In this document: positions 29,988 through 37,109 of the stretch, in pieces
Layout of the letters: every line of letters starts with the position of its first letter
Numbering within the stretch: the stretch's first letter is position 1
Assembly (NCBI GenBank): GCA_905215555.1
Contig: CAJMQU010000045.1
Location: forward strand, 1 to 37,109
DNA length: 37,109 bases
Direction of reading: 5' to 3'
DNA from: an uncultured bacterium
GTDB taxonomy: Bacteria > Bacteroidota > Bacteroidia > Bacteroidales > Bacteroidaceae
Notes under the pieces: generated by a model
What the model saw: only the letters and a program-made list of their open reading frames with translations
What the model was told of the DNA's origin: nothing
Database searches by the model: none
Program-made: the position numbers and the translations under genes

Positions 29988-31706
29988 ATGGAAATTCAGA
30001 AAATTAAAATCGAGAAAATTAGTGCTTCACCCCTTAATCCGAGAAAGACTTTCGATGAAGTTGCTATTGAAGAACTTGCAGCCAATATTGAGAAACAAGG
30101 TCTACTACAGCCTATTACTGTCAGACCTACATCTGAGGCACCATATTTGGATGAAGATACCGGTGAGGTTATTAATGTGAAAGACACTTATGAGATTGTC
30201 TGCGGTGAGCGCCGTTTCCGCGCTCTTCAACGGTTGAAAGCAAAGGAAGACGAAGCGAACATTGCCAAAATCAAGGCCCATCGTAAAAAAACAGAGTTGT
30301 ATCAAACAATCTCCTGCATTGTCAGAGAGATGACAGATGATGAGGCTTTTGATGCAATGATTACCGAGAACTTGCAAAGAAAAGACGTTGATCCCATCGA
30401 AGAGGCATTTGCTTTCTCTCAGTTAATGGAGAAGGGACGTACACTGGAAGATATAGCATTGAGGTTTGGGAAATCTACCCGCTTTGTTTTCGATCGTGTA
30501 AAATTGAACAGCCTAATACCGGAATTGAAAGCCCGGGTTAGGGATGGGGAAATTCCCATTTCCGGTGCAATGATCCTCTCAAAACTCGATGATACCGAAC
30601 AGGCAAGGTTTCATAAGGATAATGAAGGACAGTGCAATGTGATCATGATAAGAAGATTTGTGAGTAATTCCTTTATGGAGCTGAATAGGGCTGATTGGAT
30701 TAAGGATAATGCAGATATTTGGGATGGTGGTACATTCAAATCATGTGCTGAATGTGAGTTTAGTACAGCAAATCACGGTTGCCTATTCTATGAAATGAAT
30801 AGCGAAAAAGCTAATTGCACCAATCCTGTATGCTACAAGAAGAAACAGCTTGCTTATGTCCTGCGTAGAATACAAGCAGAAAGTGATAGTCTCGTCAAAA
30901 ATGGTGAGCCTCTGCTATTCGGGAAAACCGTTATTGTTGATGATGGTCCGCAATCATACTGGGGTGAAGAAAAGAAAACTATGCATGATAATACATTAGA
31001 GGCTATTAAGCAGTTAGGCTATTGCATTGTTAATCCGAATGAAGCATTTAGAAGTAAATGTTGGTACGATGAAGAAGATGAATGTCTTCAAAATATGCTT
31101 GATGATTCTGAAATTTACCGTTGTATATCTTGCTTTGATTACTGTGGGCCAGAATTTAAAGTCCAATACTATTACATTAGAAAAGATGTTGCTTCCACTA
31201 CATCAGCACTTGCAGATCCTAAAGAAATTGAAAAAGAAAAGGTAAGGACCCAATTGAAGAGGGCAAAAGAGATCGTAGTGGAAAAGACTGCTGAAGCTCT
31301 GCGCACCTGGGCACAAGAGAAACCTTACCATGAGCGAAAAGTTGAGTTAACCACCAATGAACAGCTTGTATTTGATGTGATGGTTCTCAGCCACTGCAAG
31401 AGTTCTTTTCTTAAATCACTCGGCTTGGATAAATATGATAAAAAGAGTGATTTTATGAAGTATATTGAGAATAATCAAGCTGATAGGGCACAATGGTATC
31501 GAGCTTTCATCGCTGAATCTTTGTCAGATAACAATGTTAATTTCTATCCTTATTTGCAGAAATGCCAGAATCTTTTGTTTTCCGAACAGTATCCAGATGA
31601 ATATCTTGAATTAACTAAAAAACTTGGTGCCTCATTTGAGAAGAAGCAAAAGAAGCTCAATGCTCAACTGAAAGAGCTTGATAATACTAACACAGAGGAA
31701 GCCTAA
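29988..31706 (+). CDS. Large orphan ParB-like protein
   Basis: 572 aa. Residues 3-85 are the ParB/Spo0J N-terminal domain with the CTP-binding GERRFRA at 73-79; TENLQRKDVDPIEEA and a helix-turn-helix (about 153-180, EDIALRFGKSTRFVFDRVKL) follow. This is the usual ParB core. After about 240 a long extension begins that ordinary ParB lacks. It has Cys clusters (SCAECEF, HGCLFYE, NCTNPVCY, later RCISCFDYCG), which could bind metal. No parA is nearby. Phage proteins like this may act in DNA partition, modification or gene control. A terminator overlaps its stop. Confidence 0.85.
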   Translation: MEIQKIKIEKISASPLNPRKTFDEVAIEELAANIEKQGLLQPITVRPTSEAPYLDEDTGEVINVKDTYEIVCGERRFRALQRLKAKEDEANIAKIKAHRKKTELYQTISCIVREMTDDEAFDAMITENLQRKDVDPIEEAFAFSQLMEKGRTLEDIALRFGKSTRFVFDRVKLNSLIPELKARVRDGEIPISGAMILSKLDDTEQARFHKDNEGQCNVIMIRRFVSNSFMELNRADWIKDNADIWDGGTFKSCAECEFSTANHGCLFYEMNSEKANCTNPVCYKKKQLAYVLRRIQAESDSLVKNGEPLLFGKTVIVDDGPQSYWGEEKKTMHDNTLEAIKQLGYCIVNPNEAFRSKCWYDEEDECLQNMLDDSEIYRCISCFDYCGPEFKVQYYYIRKDVASTTSALADPKEIEKEKVRTQLKRAKEIVVEKTAEALRTWAQEKPYHERKVELTTNEQLVFDVMVLSHCKSSFLKSLGLDKYDKKSDFMKYIENNQADRAQWYRAFIAESLSDNNVNFYPYLQKCQNLLFSEQYPDEYLELTKKLGASFEKKQKKLNAQLKELDNTNTEEA

Positions 31707-31721
31707 CGGTTTCCTCTTTTT
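31694..31721 (+). terminator. Terminator with the ParB stop codon in its loop
   Basis: AGAGGAAGCC (31694-31703), loop TAAC (31704-31707, containing the TAA stop), GGTTTCCTCT (31708-31717), then TTTT. Ten pairs with one G-U. It stands 11 bp before the next gene, and no promoter fits in that gap. Confidence 0.85.
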
Positions 31722-31732
31722 CAAAGTACACA

Positions 31733-32503
31733 ATGAATAAGACTTGGAGTAATGAACAGTTAGCTATTCTTGATAGAGAATATCCAACTGCTGATCTAAA
31801 AGAATTAGCCCAGTCTCTGGGTAAGACGAAAAGTGCTGTTAGAGCAAAGGCCAAATGTCGTAGATTGAAGCGCTCACCTGATGTAAAGGTATGGAACCCT
31901 AAAAAACAGGAAAAACTGATTGCCTTATATCCTAATCATACTAATCAGGAAATTGCTTCACTCCTTGGTTCAACTGAAAGTGCCGTTGGAGGAAGGGCTT
32001 TTAAGCTGAAACTTAGGAAGTCACCGGAATTCATGTTAGAGCATTCTTCAAAGGGGTACTTTCCAAAAGGGCATCAACCGGCCAACAAAGGACTTAAGCA
32101 AACTGAATATATGTCTATTGCTCAGATTGAGAAAACAAAGAAAACTCGCTTTAAAAAGGGGCATATTCCAAAGAATCATAAACCAGTTGGATATGAACGT
32201 ATTACCAGAGACGGATATATTGAGGTGAAGACTGCTGAACCCAATGTGTTTGAGCTTAAACATCGTTTGGTTTGGACTGAGCATAATGGCGAGATACCTC
32301 CAGGCTATAATATCCAATTTCGTGATGGTAATAAGCGAAATGTTTGTATTGAAAACTTGTACATGATTAGTAGGGCCCAGCAATTAAAGACAGAGAATTC
32401 AATGTATGTACGTTATCCAGAAGATGTTCAGTATCTTATCAAATTGAAGGGTGCCTTGAATAGACAGATTAATAAAGCAACTAAAAAGAAAAACAGATTA
32501 TGA
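31733..32503 (+). CDS. HNH endonuclease with two N-terminal helix-turn-helix units
   Basis: 256 aa. Residues 3-45 (WSNEQLAILDREYPTADLKELAQSLGKTKSAVRAKA) and 55-95 (WNPKKQEKLIALYPNHTNQEIASLLGSTESAVGGRA) are two similar Myb/Psq-like DNA-binding units. A basic linker follows, then an HNH core at about 150-215 with KPVGYERITRDGYIEVK, HRLVWTEHNGEIPPGYNIQF and NVCIENLYMISR. This is the form of free-standing phage homing nucleases. Asn replaces some usual His positions (IQFRDGNKRN), as in the HNH_3 group. Confidence 0.8.
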   Translation: MNKTWSNEQLAILDREYPTADLKELAQSLGKTKSAVRAKAKCRRLKRSPDVKVWNPKKQEKLIALYPNHTNQEIASLLGSTESAVGGRAFKLKLRKSPEFMLEHSSKGYFPKGHQPANKGLKQTEYMSIAQIEKTKKTRFKKGHIPKNHKPVGYERITRDGYIEVKTAEPNVFELKHRLVWTEHNGEIPPGYNIQFRDGNKRNVCIENLYMISRAQQLKTENSMYVRYPEDVQYLIKLKGALNRQINKATKKKNRL

Positions 32504-32940
32504 GTGATTTTGCATGTGGCATAGATAGATTAAAAGAGATGGTTAAGAAACCATTTCTTTACCAGAATGAAGAAATAGTTATCCTCAGCTATTGTGATGG
32601 TGTTGGAGATGATGGAACTGAAGTTGAGATATATCTAAATAATGGAAAGGTTCTCAACTTTAGCATATTTGATTTATCATCAAAATTGAATCGTTTCCGC
32701 CCAATTACTAATACAGTAGTGGTGTTGGCTAATGAACGTTTGAATAAAGTCTCATCAGTAAATCCTACCATATTAAATGAATTGCGTGATATGGTTCTCC
32801 AACAAATCAAAGATGTTAAGGAGGATCCTGGTAAAGTAAATCAGGCAAAGCAAGTTTTTCAAGGTGTGAATACTGTTATCAACCTTGCAAAAACAGAGAT
32901 AGAATATAGGAAGTATTTAGATTCAATAGATAGTAAGTAG
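32500..32940 (+). CDS. Hypothetical prophage protein
   Basis: 146 aa, not recognised. The first half has beta character (EEIVILSYCDGVG, TEVEIYLNNGKVLNF), the second half is helical with ILNELRDMVLQQIKDVKEDP and TVINLAKTEIEYRKYLD. ATGA overlap with the HNH gene and 10 bp before the recombinase place it in the same operon. Confidence 0.55.
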   Translation: MSDFACGIDRLKEMVKKPFLYQNEEIVILSYCDGVGDDGTEVEIYLNNGKVLNFSIFDLSSKLNRFRPITNTVVVLANERLNKVSSVNPTILNELRDMVLQQIKDVKEDPGKVNQAKQVFQGVNTVINLAKTEIEYRKYLDSIDSK

Positions 32941-32950
32941 CTAAATTATA

Positions 32951-34057
32951 ATGGATAGTTGTAGACAACAGATATTAATTAATTATATTTCCTACCTGTA
33001 CACTACAGGCAAGAGCTATGAGTATATAGGCAGATACATCAAGTATGTGACTGGCTTTCTTGAAAGTGCCGATAGTATAACCAGACGTGGGTATTTAACT
33101 TACAAGCGGGAAAATGCCGATATGATAGCACGGCATCCACTCATGTGTGAAGCTATATGCTGCTTATTATCCTTCCTGAAGATTGGCTTTCAACGCAAAG
33201 AGAAGTCAGTAAAACCACTTGAGAAGCTAAGTGTGATTTCAGATAAGAATAGGGCATTGTTGAATAACTTTATAGTTTGGCTAACTGATAATAATGATTA
33301 CTCACCGCATACAGTGGATTTATATTATACTTCTTTGAAAAAATTCTTCGAATATGCTAATGAGGTTAATATGGACAATTGTAGGCGATTCATCAAAATG
33401 CTTGAGGAAGAAAAGTTTTCTCCGGCTACTATCAGCTTGCGCATTACAGCAATCGAAAGATTCTCCAAATGGATGAAGAAACCTATTGAACTGAAAAGGC
33501 CTAAGATAAAACGCAAGTTGGATGTAAACAATGTGCCAACAGCGGATGAATACAACCGATTGTTGGATTACTTGAAGACTAAGACTAATTTGGACTATTA
33601 CTTCTTTGTCAAGGTATTGGGTACTACCGGTGCCCGGTTGTCAGAGTTTCTGCAATTTACTTGGGAGGATATAATAACCGGTGAGGTTACATTGAAAGGT
33701 AAGGGGAATAAGTATCGTCGTTTCTTTTTTCAAAAACAGTTGCAGACAGAAGTTAGAACTTATGCTAAGGAGAAAGGCAAGACCGGTCTTCTTGCTGTCG
33801 GACGTTTTGGACCAATGACTTCCAGAGGTATATCGCAAGGTCTGAAAGATTGGGGGGAGCACTGTGGAATTGATAAAAAGAAAATGCACCCTCATGCTTT
33901 CCGACATTTCTTCGCCAAGATGTTTCTGAAAAGGAATAAGGATGTTATTCAACTTGCTGACCTTTTGGGGCATGGTAGTGTAAACACAACGAGAATTTAT
34001 TTACAAAAGAGTTATGACGAACAAAAAAGAGATTTTAATAAAAACGTTACGTGGTAG
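32951..34057 (+). CDS. Tyrosine recombinase / phage integrase
   Basis: 368 aa, XerC/D-like. Residues about 100-178 form the SAM-like core-binding domain (SPHTVDLYYTSLKKFFEYAN), and 190-360 the catalytic domain with Arg229 in TTGARLSEF, the HPHAFRHF box giving His315 and Arg318, His341 in LLGHGSVNTT and Tyr350. All catalytic residues are present. An additional N-terminal segment (1-90) resembles a second, degraded core-binding domain. It is placed between replication-type genes, about 14 kb from the presumed left prophage end. The last 44 bp overlap the methyltransferase gene. Confidence 0.92.
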   Translation: MDSCRQQILINYISYLYTTGKSYEYIGRYIKYVTGFLESADSITRRGYLTYKRENADMIARHPLMCEAICCLLSFLKIGFQRKEKSVKPLEKLSVISDKNRALLNNFIVWLTDNNDYSPHTVDLYYTSLKKFFEYANEVNMDNCRRFIKMLEEEKFSPATISLRITAIERFSKWMKKPIELKRPKIKRKLDVNNVPTADEYNRLLDYLKTKTNLDYYFFVKVLGTTGARLSEFLQFTWEDIITGEVTLKGKGNKYRRFFFQKQLQTEVRTYAKEKGKTGLLAVGRFGPMTSRGISQGLKDWGEHCGIDKKKMHPHAFRHFFAKMFLKRNKDVIQLADLLGHGSVNTTRIYLQKSYDEQKRDFNKNVTW

Positions 34058-35006
34058 CGTTGATCAACTGAATGGTCTGGTAGAATTGACTAAAGGGATT
34101 TGCGTGTATGATGATACCGGGCATGTCGATAATGACTTTCTTCTGGAGGCTCTTTCTTGCATCGGTACTTTCATGGAAGCAAGTAACATGGTTGTTACGA
34201 GAATATCTTCATTGTTAGCACTAGATGCTCCGGTGGATGAGAAGAAAAAACAGGCTGACGAAGGTAAGAAATGGAGTGTGGAGGAAATTCTGAAACATTG
34301 TACTCTTGAGAATAATATCCTCAAACTTCCACAAGTACAATTCAGTAAAAAATCCTATGCAGAAGCAAAGAAGTGGATAGAAGAGGCTGGCGGTTCCTGG
34401 CAGGGAGGCAAGATTCAAGGATTCACATTCCCGTTTAATCCGGAACGTGTGTTCTCCATACTGAAGAAAGGCAAGCGATGCAATCTTCAGCAGGAATTTC
34501 AGTTTTTTGAAACTCCGGCAGAGATTGCCGACTGGTTGGTAATGCTGGCCGGCGGCATACATGAGGATGATACGGTACTGGAACCGAGTGCTGGACGTGG
34601 CGCACTCATTAAAGCCATCCATAGAGCCTGCCCTTCCGTAATAGTTGAGTGCTATGAACTGATGCCGGAAAACAGAGAATTTCTTCACACTCTTGATAAT
34701 GTGATATTGCTTGATGAAGATTTTACGAAAGATAGTGTCGGTAGTTATACCAAGATTATTGCGAATCCTCCGTTTTCCGGTAATCAGGATATAGAGCATG
34801 TCAGGCTTATGTATGAACGTTTGGAGGAAGGCGGTACACTTGCGGCCATCACCGGACCACATTGGAAAATTGGGACAGAAAAGAAGTGTGAGGAATTTCG
34901 TACTTGGCTTAACTTAGTTGGTGGGAAAACCTTTGAAATAGGTTCTGGTGAATTTAAAGAGAGTGGGACAACTATTGCTACTATAGCAGTGGTAATCCAG
35001 AAATAG
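34014..35006 (+). CDS. DNA methyltransferase, SAM-dependent (N6-adenine type)
   Basis: 330 aa. The catalytic part (about 170-330) has motif I as LEPSAGRGALIKAI and motif IV as NPPF, as in N6-adenine methyltransferases of the gamma-like order. The N-terminal 160 residues are a separate helical domain and a SFKK/WIEEAGGSWQGG segment (KKWIEEAGGSWQGGKIQGF) that may bind DNA. No restriction enzyme partner is present, so it is an orphan, likely protecting or marking phage DNA. Target sequence unknown. It overlaps the recombinase by 44 bp in another frame. Confidence 0.85.
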   Translation: MTNKKEILIKTLRGSVDQLNGLVELTKGICVYDDTGHVDNDFLLEALSCIGTFMEASNMVVTRISSLLALDAPVDEKKKQADEGKKWSVEEILKHCTLENNILKLPQVQFSKKSYAEAKKWIEEAGGSWQGGKIQGFTFPFNPERVFSILKKGKRCNLQQEFQFFETPAEIADWLVMLAGGIHEDDTVLEPSAGRGALIKAIHRACPSVIVECYELMPENREFLHTLDNVILLDEDFTKDSVGSYTKIIANPPFSGNQDIEHVRLMYERLEEGGTLAAITGPHWKIGTEKKCEEFRTWLNLVGGKTFEIGSGEFKESGTTIATIAVVIQK

Positions 35007-35023
35007 AGTAAAACAATAAAGTA

Positions 35024-35305
35024 ATGAGCAAATATACAGCAAAGCAAATAGCTGAATCTGACGAACTATTTGAAAAGCAAATACATAAAGTCAGAAAGTT
35101 TTATTTGAGCCGTAATCCCGATAAAATGATGATGCTTAAAGAAAGAAAAGCCATCATTAAAGAACGAAATAAAGGTCTTTCCCCGGAATATGATAAGGAG
35201 GAGTATTATTGTGGAACTTGTGGAGCTAAAGACGGTGCGGAACATCCTAAAAGCGGATATTGCTTTCACTGTGATACTGATAATTGGATTTCAAAGAATA
35301 ACTAA
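35024..35305 (+). CDS. Small zinc-ribbon protein
   Basis: 93 aa. Residues 1-55 are a basic helix (QIHKVRKFYLSRNPDK); 62-93 carry YYCGTCGAKDGAEHP and GYCFHCDTDNW, two CxxC knuckles likely to bind one zinc. No function known. It lies 18 bp after the methyltransferase and 13 bp before the PP-loop enzyme. Confidence 0.65.
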   Translation: MSKYTAKQIAESDELFEKQIHKVRKFYLSRNPDKMMMLKERKAIIKERNKGLSPEYDKEEYYCGTCGAKDGAEHPKSGYCFHCDTDNWISKNN

Positions 35306-35318
35306 TAACTGTACAGGA

Positions 35319-36149
35319 ATGAGCAAAAGTATTAGCTGGGAACTGTACCTAAAGATTCGGCAGGCAATTGACTTTCTTCGTAGCATGGAACGTGATAAAC
35401 CTTTGAATTTAGGTTTCTCTGGCGGGAAAGATAGTGTTGTCATACTTGACCTTGCCGTACGTGCAGGTATTAGGTATAATGCAATCTATGCCAATACTAC
35501 CGTAGACCCACCGGGAACAATCAGTTTTATAAAAAAGAACTATCCACAGGTTCATATTATGCACCCGGATAAATCTTTCTTTGAATTAATTGAGGAAAAA
35601 GGTTTTCCGTCAAGACTTCGGCGGTTCTGCTGTGAGGTGTTAAAGGAACGTTACGGAATTGGCAGACGTAGTATCGAGGGAATGAGAGCCACCGAAAGCC
35701 AGAACCGTAAAGATTACGAGCCGGAGCAGTGTGATACTCGAAAGTGGATGAAAGGAGCTATACACATTCTGCCTATTCTCGGATGGTCGGAAACTGATGT
35801 ATGGGATTATATACGATACTATAATCTGCCTTACTCTAAGTATTACGATGCTCCCTATAATTTGAATCGACATGGCTGTGTCGGTTGCCCTCTCTGCAAT
35901 TTCAAGCAGATGCAATTAGAGTTCAAGATGTTTCCCGGCTATGCTCGTAGAATGATAGTAGCTGTTGAAAGATACATGAATACTCACCCTAATGGTTTCC
36001 TTGCTCATAATTTCGCAGACGGCTATGAAGCATTCTATTACTACATCAATGAAATTCCCATTGCAGAGTTTCACCAGCAAAAGAAAGGTTTATTCGGTTT
36101 CAATGCAAAGGAAATTATTCAGAGAGAAATTTTAAATCAAATAGCGTAA
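35319..36149 (+). CDS. PAPS reductase / DndC-type PP-loop enzyme
   Basis: 276 aa from the ATG at 35319 (MSKSISWELYLKIRQ); a longer frame overlaps the preceding gene by 115 bp and is rejected. The PP-loop SGGKDS at 34-39 binds ATP or an adenylyl compound. RRFCCEVLKERYG near 110, MRATESQNRK and HGCVGCPLCNFKQM near 197 provide Cys that can bind an iron-sulfur cluster, as in adenylyl-sulfate reductases and DndC. Either sulfate assimilation (CysH-like) or a sulfur-transfer reaction on DNA or tRNA is possible. No dndD, dndE or cysD/N is in the window. Phage copies of this family are common but their task is not known. Confidence 0.85.
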   Translation: MSKSISWELYLKIRQAIDFLRSMERDKPLNLGFSGGKDSVVILDLAVRAGIRYNAIYANTTVDPPGTISFIKKNYPQVHIMHPDKSFFELIEEKGFPSRLRRFCCEVLKERYGIGRRSIEGMRATESQNRKDYEPEQCDTRKWMKGAIHILPILGWSETDVWDYIRYYNLPYSKYYDAPYNLNRHGCVGCPLCNFKQMQLEFKMFPGYARRMIVAVERYMNTHPNGFLAHNFADGYEAFYYYINEIPIAEFHQQKKGLFGFNAKEIIQREILNQIA

Positions 36150-36162
36150 AAAAAGTGCAGAT

Positions 36163-36456
36163 ATGAGTGAAATAAAATGGAAGCCTCGTTATTATGCTGA
36201 TATGGATGATAGCAAGGAAGATTCAGACTATTTAAGAGAGCAATGTTGTTGCGTTTCGTGCGGAGCTTATATTGGAGATTTGCCCGGGTATTATTATTTG
36301 GAAGAAGAGTATTGCCCAAATTGCAGAAAAGAAAGTGATGGCTTTATTCAATCAGTAAGCGATGAACTTAAATGTATAAATGAAGAGCAACATTTTTCGG
36401 AGTTCGGAGAACCGATTGAAGAATGGTTAGAGGAATGTAAAAAGTTAGGAATTTAG
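36163..36456 (+). CDS. Small acidic zinc-ribbon protein
   Basis: 97 aa. CCCVSCGAYIGDLPGYYYLEEEYCPNC (in part) gives two CxxC pairs for zinc; the rest is acidic with an EEWLEECKKLGI helix at the end. It begins 13 bp after the PP-loop gene. No family name can be given. Confidence 0.6.
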   Translation: MSEIKWKPRYYADMDDSKEDSDYLREQCCCVSCGAYIGDLPGYYYLEEEYCPNCRKESDGFIQSVSDELKCINEEQHFSEFGEPIEEWLEECKKLGI

Positions 36457-36473
36457 CGTATAACAAATAAAAT

Positions 36474-36836
36474 ATGAATCAAACGACAGAAGAAGTGGCG
36501 TATGACTACGCTACAAAAAAGACTAAATTCAGGAAAGATGTTCTGAAAGAAGTTGATACGGATAGTTACGTTTCCCGCCATGCCGACTGCATGGAAGATT
36601 TTCAGTGTGGATATAGCTATTGTAAGAAACAATCTCCTTGGATAAGTGTAAAAGATAAGTTGCCAGAACCAGAGCAAGAAGTTTTTCTTTATGATAGAGA
36701 TTCTGTTAAGCACTATGCAATAGGGTGGCTTCGAAAGGAAAAAGGATATTGCAAAAGTAAATGGTTTGTAACAAATGGTTATGTCACCGATGAAAGTATT
36801 ACCCACTGGATGCCAATACCGAAGTTTAACGAATAA
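36474..36836 (+). CDS. DUF551-containing protein
   Basis: 120 aa. From about residue 55 the sequence SPWISVKDKLPEPEQEVFLYD, then GWLRKEKGY and ESITHWMPIPKF, is the DUF551 domain, a small beta fold found very often in phages (WIxVxxxLPxxxxxVLxY...THWMPLP). The first 50 residues are specific to this protein. Function unknown. Confidence 0.78.
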   Translation: MNQTTEEVAYDYATKKTKFRKDVLKEVDTDSYVSRHADCMEDFQCGYSYCKKQSPWISVKDKLPEPEQEVFLYDRDSVKHYAIGWLRKEKGYCKSKWFVTNGYVTDESITHWMPIPKFNE

Positions 36837-36846
36837 CAATAAAAAT

Positions 36847-37071
36847 ATGAATGATATTAAAAAGATTTCGATTGTGTGTAGTGTTGGTTCTGAAACATAT
36901 CAGATAGGGCAAAAAGTTAAAGGTAGGATAGTATCAAAAATAGAGAGGTTAAGCGGTTTTGAGGACTCTGAGGGACGTTTTTTTTCGGGATGTTTTATTG
37001 TTAAAGATAAAGAAGGTTATCCTATTTCTGAAATCAGCGATAATACCCCATATGTTATTGAATATGTATAA
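36847..37071 (+). CDS. Small prophage protein of unknown function
   Basis: 74 aa from the ATG at 36847 (MNDIKKISIVCSVGSETYQIG). The pattern of beta strands with YQIGQKVKGRIVSKIERL and CFIVKDKEGYPISEI suggests a small barrel-like fold. An in-frame ATG further upstream lies inside the DUF551 gene and is unlikely. No family recognised. Confidence 0.55.
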   Translation: MNDIKKISIVCSVGSETYQIGQKVKGRIVSKIERLSGFEDSEGRFFSGCFIVKDKEGYPISEISDNTPYVIEYV

Positions 37072-37085
37072 AACATCAGTAAAAT

Positions 37086-37109
37086 ATGAGCGAATTGACT
37101 AAAATGATA
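37086..37109 (+). CDS. Start of a further gene, cut by the window edge
   Basis: ATG at 37086 opens MSELTKMI with the same spacing (14 bp) and A-rich leader (AAAATATG) as the genes before it. Only eight codons are visible, so no product can be assigned. Confidence 0.4.

Larger units (their letters stand above)
18137..37109. mobile_element. Temperate prophage, left and early region (incomplete)
   Basis: From about 18100 to the right edge the G+C falls, genes are packed in overlapping operons, and content is phage-like: XRE repressor with divergent early promoter, tRNAs, Rad52-type annealing protein, PD-(D/E)XK nuclease, SSB, NinB, NinG, DUF4373, orphan ParB, tyrosine recombinase, methyltransferase. 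No capsid, tail, terminase or lysis gene is present, so these lie beyond 37109. The left limit is inferred from the gene switch, not from an att repeat. A conjugative element is unlikely, since no relaxase or mating gene is seen. Confidence 0.8.

Noticed and set aside
29988..31706. True chromosome or plasmid partition system
   Set aside because: No parA and no parS-like repeats are visible, and the protein has a long unusual extension.
34014..35006. Restriction-modification system
   Set aside because: No restriction endonuclease accompanies the methyltransferase; the HNH proteins belong to other operon positions.
35190..35318. Longer start for the PP-loop enzyme
   Set aside because: It would overlap the zinc-ribbon gene by 115 bp and adds sequence without family similarity; ATG at 35319 is well placed.
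18137..37109. Integrative conjugative element or plasmid
   Set aside because: No relaxase, traG or mating-pair genes; the recombination and Nin-type genes point to a phage.

Overview
The window reads as a Bacteroides-type gut bacterial chromosome (about 18 kb) followed by the left, early part of an integrated temperate phage that continues past the right edge. The assignment to Bacteroides rests on TAnnTTTG -7 boxes with TTTG -33 boxes 19-20 bp upstream, AT-rich leaders in place of strong Shine-Dalgarno sites, a class III fructose-bisphosphatase, a bile salt hydrolase-like secreted enzyme, and prophage genes of types familiar from Bacteroidales phages (DUF4373, DUF6633, DUF3268, NinB, NinG, orphan ParB).

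Chromosomal part (1-18000). It opens with the 3' half of a tRNA-Lys(CTT) and its terminator, then an AspT/YidE-type transporter and fbp on the plus strand. A long inverted repeat separates fbp from a minus-strand block: a LA_2272-type surface repeat protein, a long-chain acyl-CoA synthetase, the GDP-L-fucose pair fcl and gmd, and a dicarboxylate/amino-acid symporter. Divergent from the symporter is gnd-zwf-pgl, the whole oxidative pentose phosphate branch. A YhiM-like (DUF2776) membrane protein, a bile salt hydrolase-like enzyme and a DUF4377 lipoprotein complete the host part.

Prophage part (about 18000-37109, lower G+C). A lipoprotein gene lies 19 bp downstream of an XRE repressor in the same direction, so it is probably expressed in the lysogen. 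The divergent early promoter (TTTG-N19-TATATTTG) has a GCAAATGCG site inside its spacer and a second copy 42 bp away. Downstream come small early genes and a 390-nt gene-free structured stretch. A tRNA island follows: one ordinary tRNA-Phe(GAA), three tRNA-like genes with a good acceptor stem and D arm and a recognisable T arm (bulged in one) but a central arm expanded by about 9, 42 and 30 nt, and a short tRNA-like relic.

Two nearly identical 92-bp promoter cassettes (22898-22989 and 29883-29974), each with a tandem AAAATGGCG repeat, drive the next two blocks. The first is a recombination and replication operon: Rad52-like annealing protein, PD-(D/E)XK nuclease, SSB, NinB, HNH nuclease, SF2 helicase, NinG, DUF4373 and DUF6633 proteins. 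The second begins with a large orphan ParB-like protein and, past a strong terminator, continues with an HNH protein, a tyrosine recombinase, a DNA methyltransferase, a PAPS-reductase/PP-loop enzyme and small zinc-ribbon proteins. Structural phage genes are not in the window. The most unusual feature is the cluster of tRNA-like genes with enlarged anticodon arms; the duplicated promoter cassette is the clearest regulatory finding.
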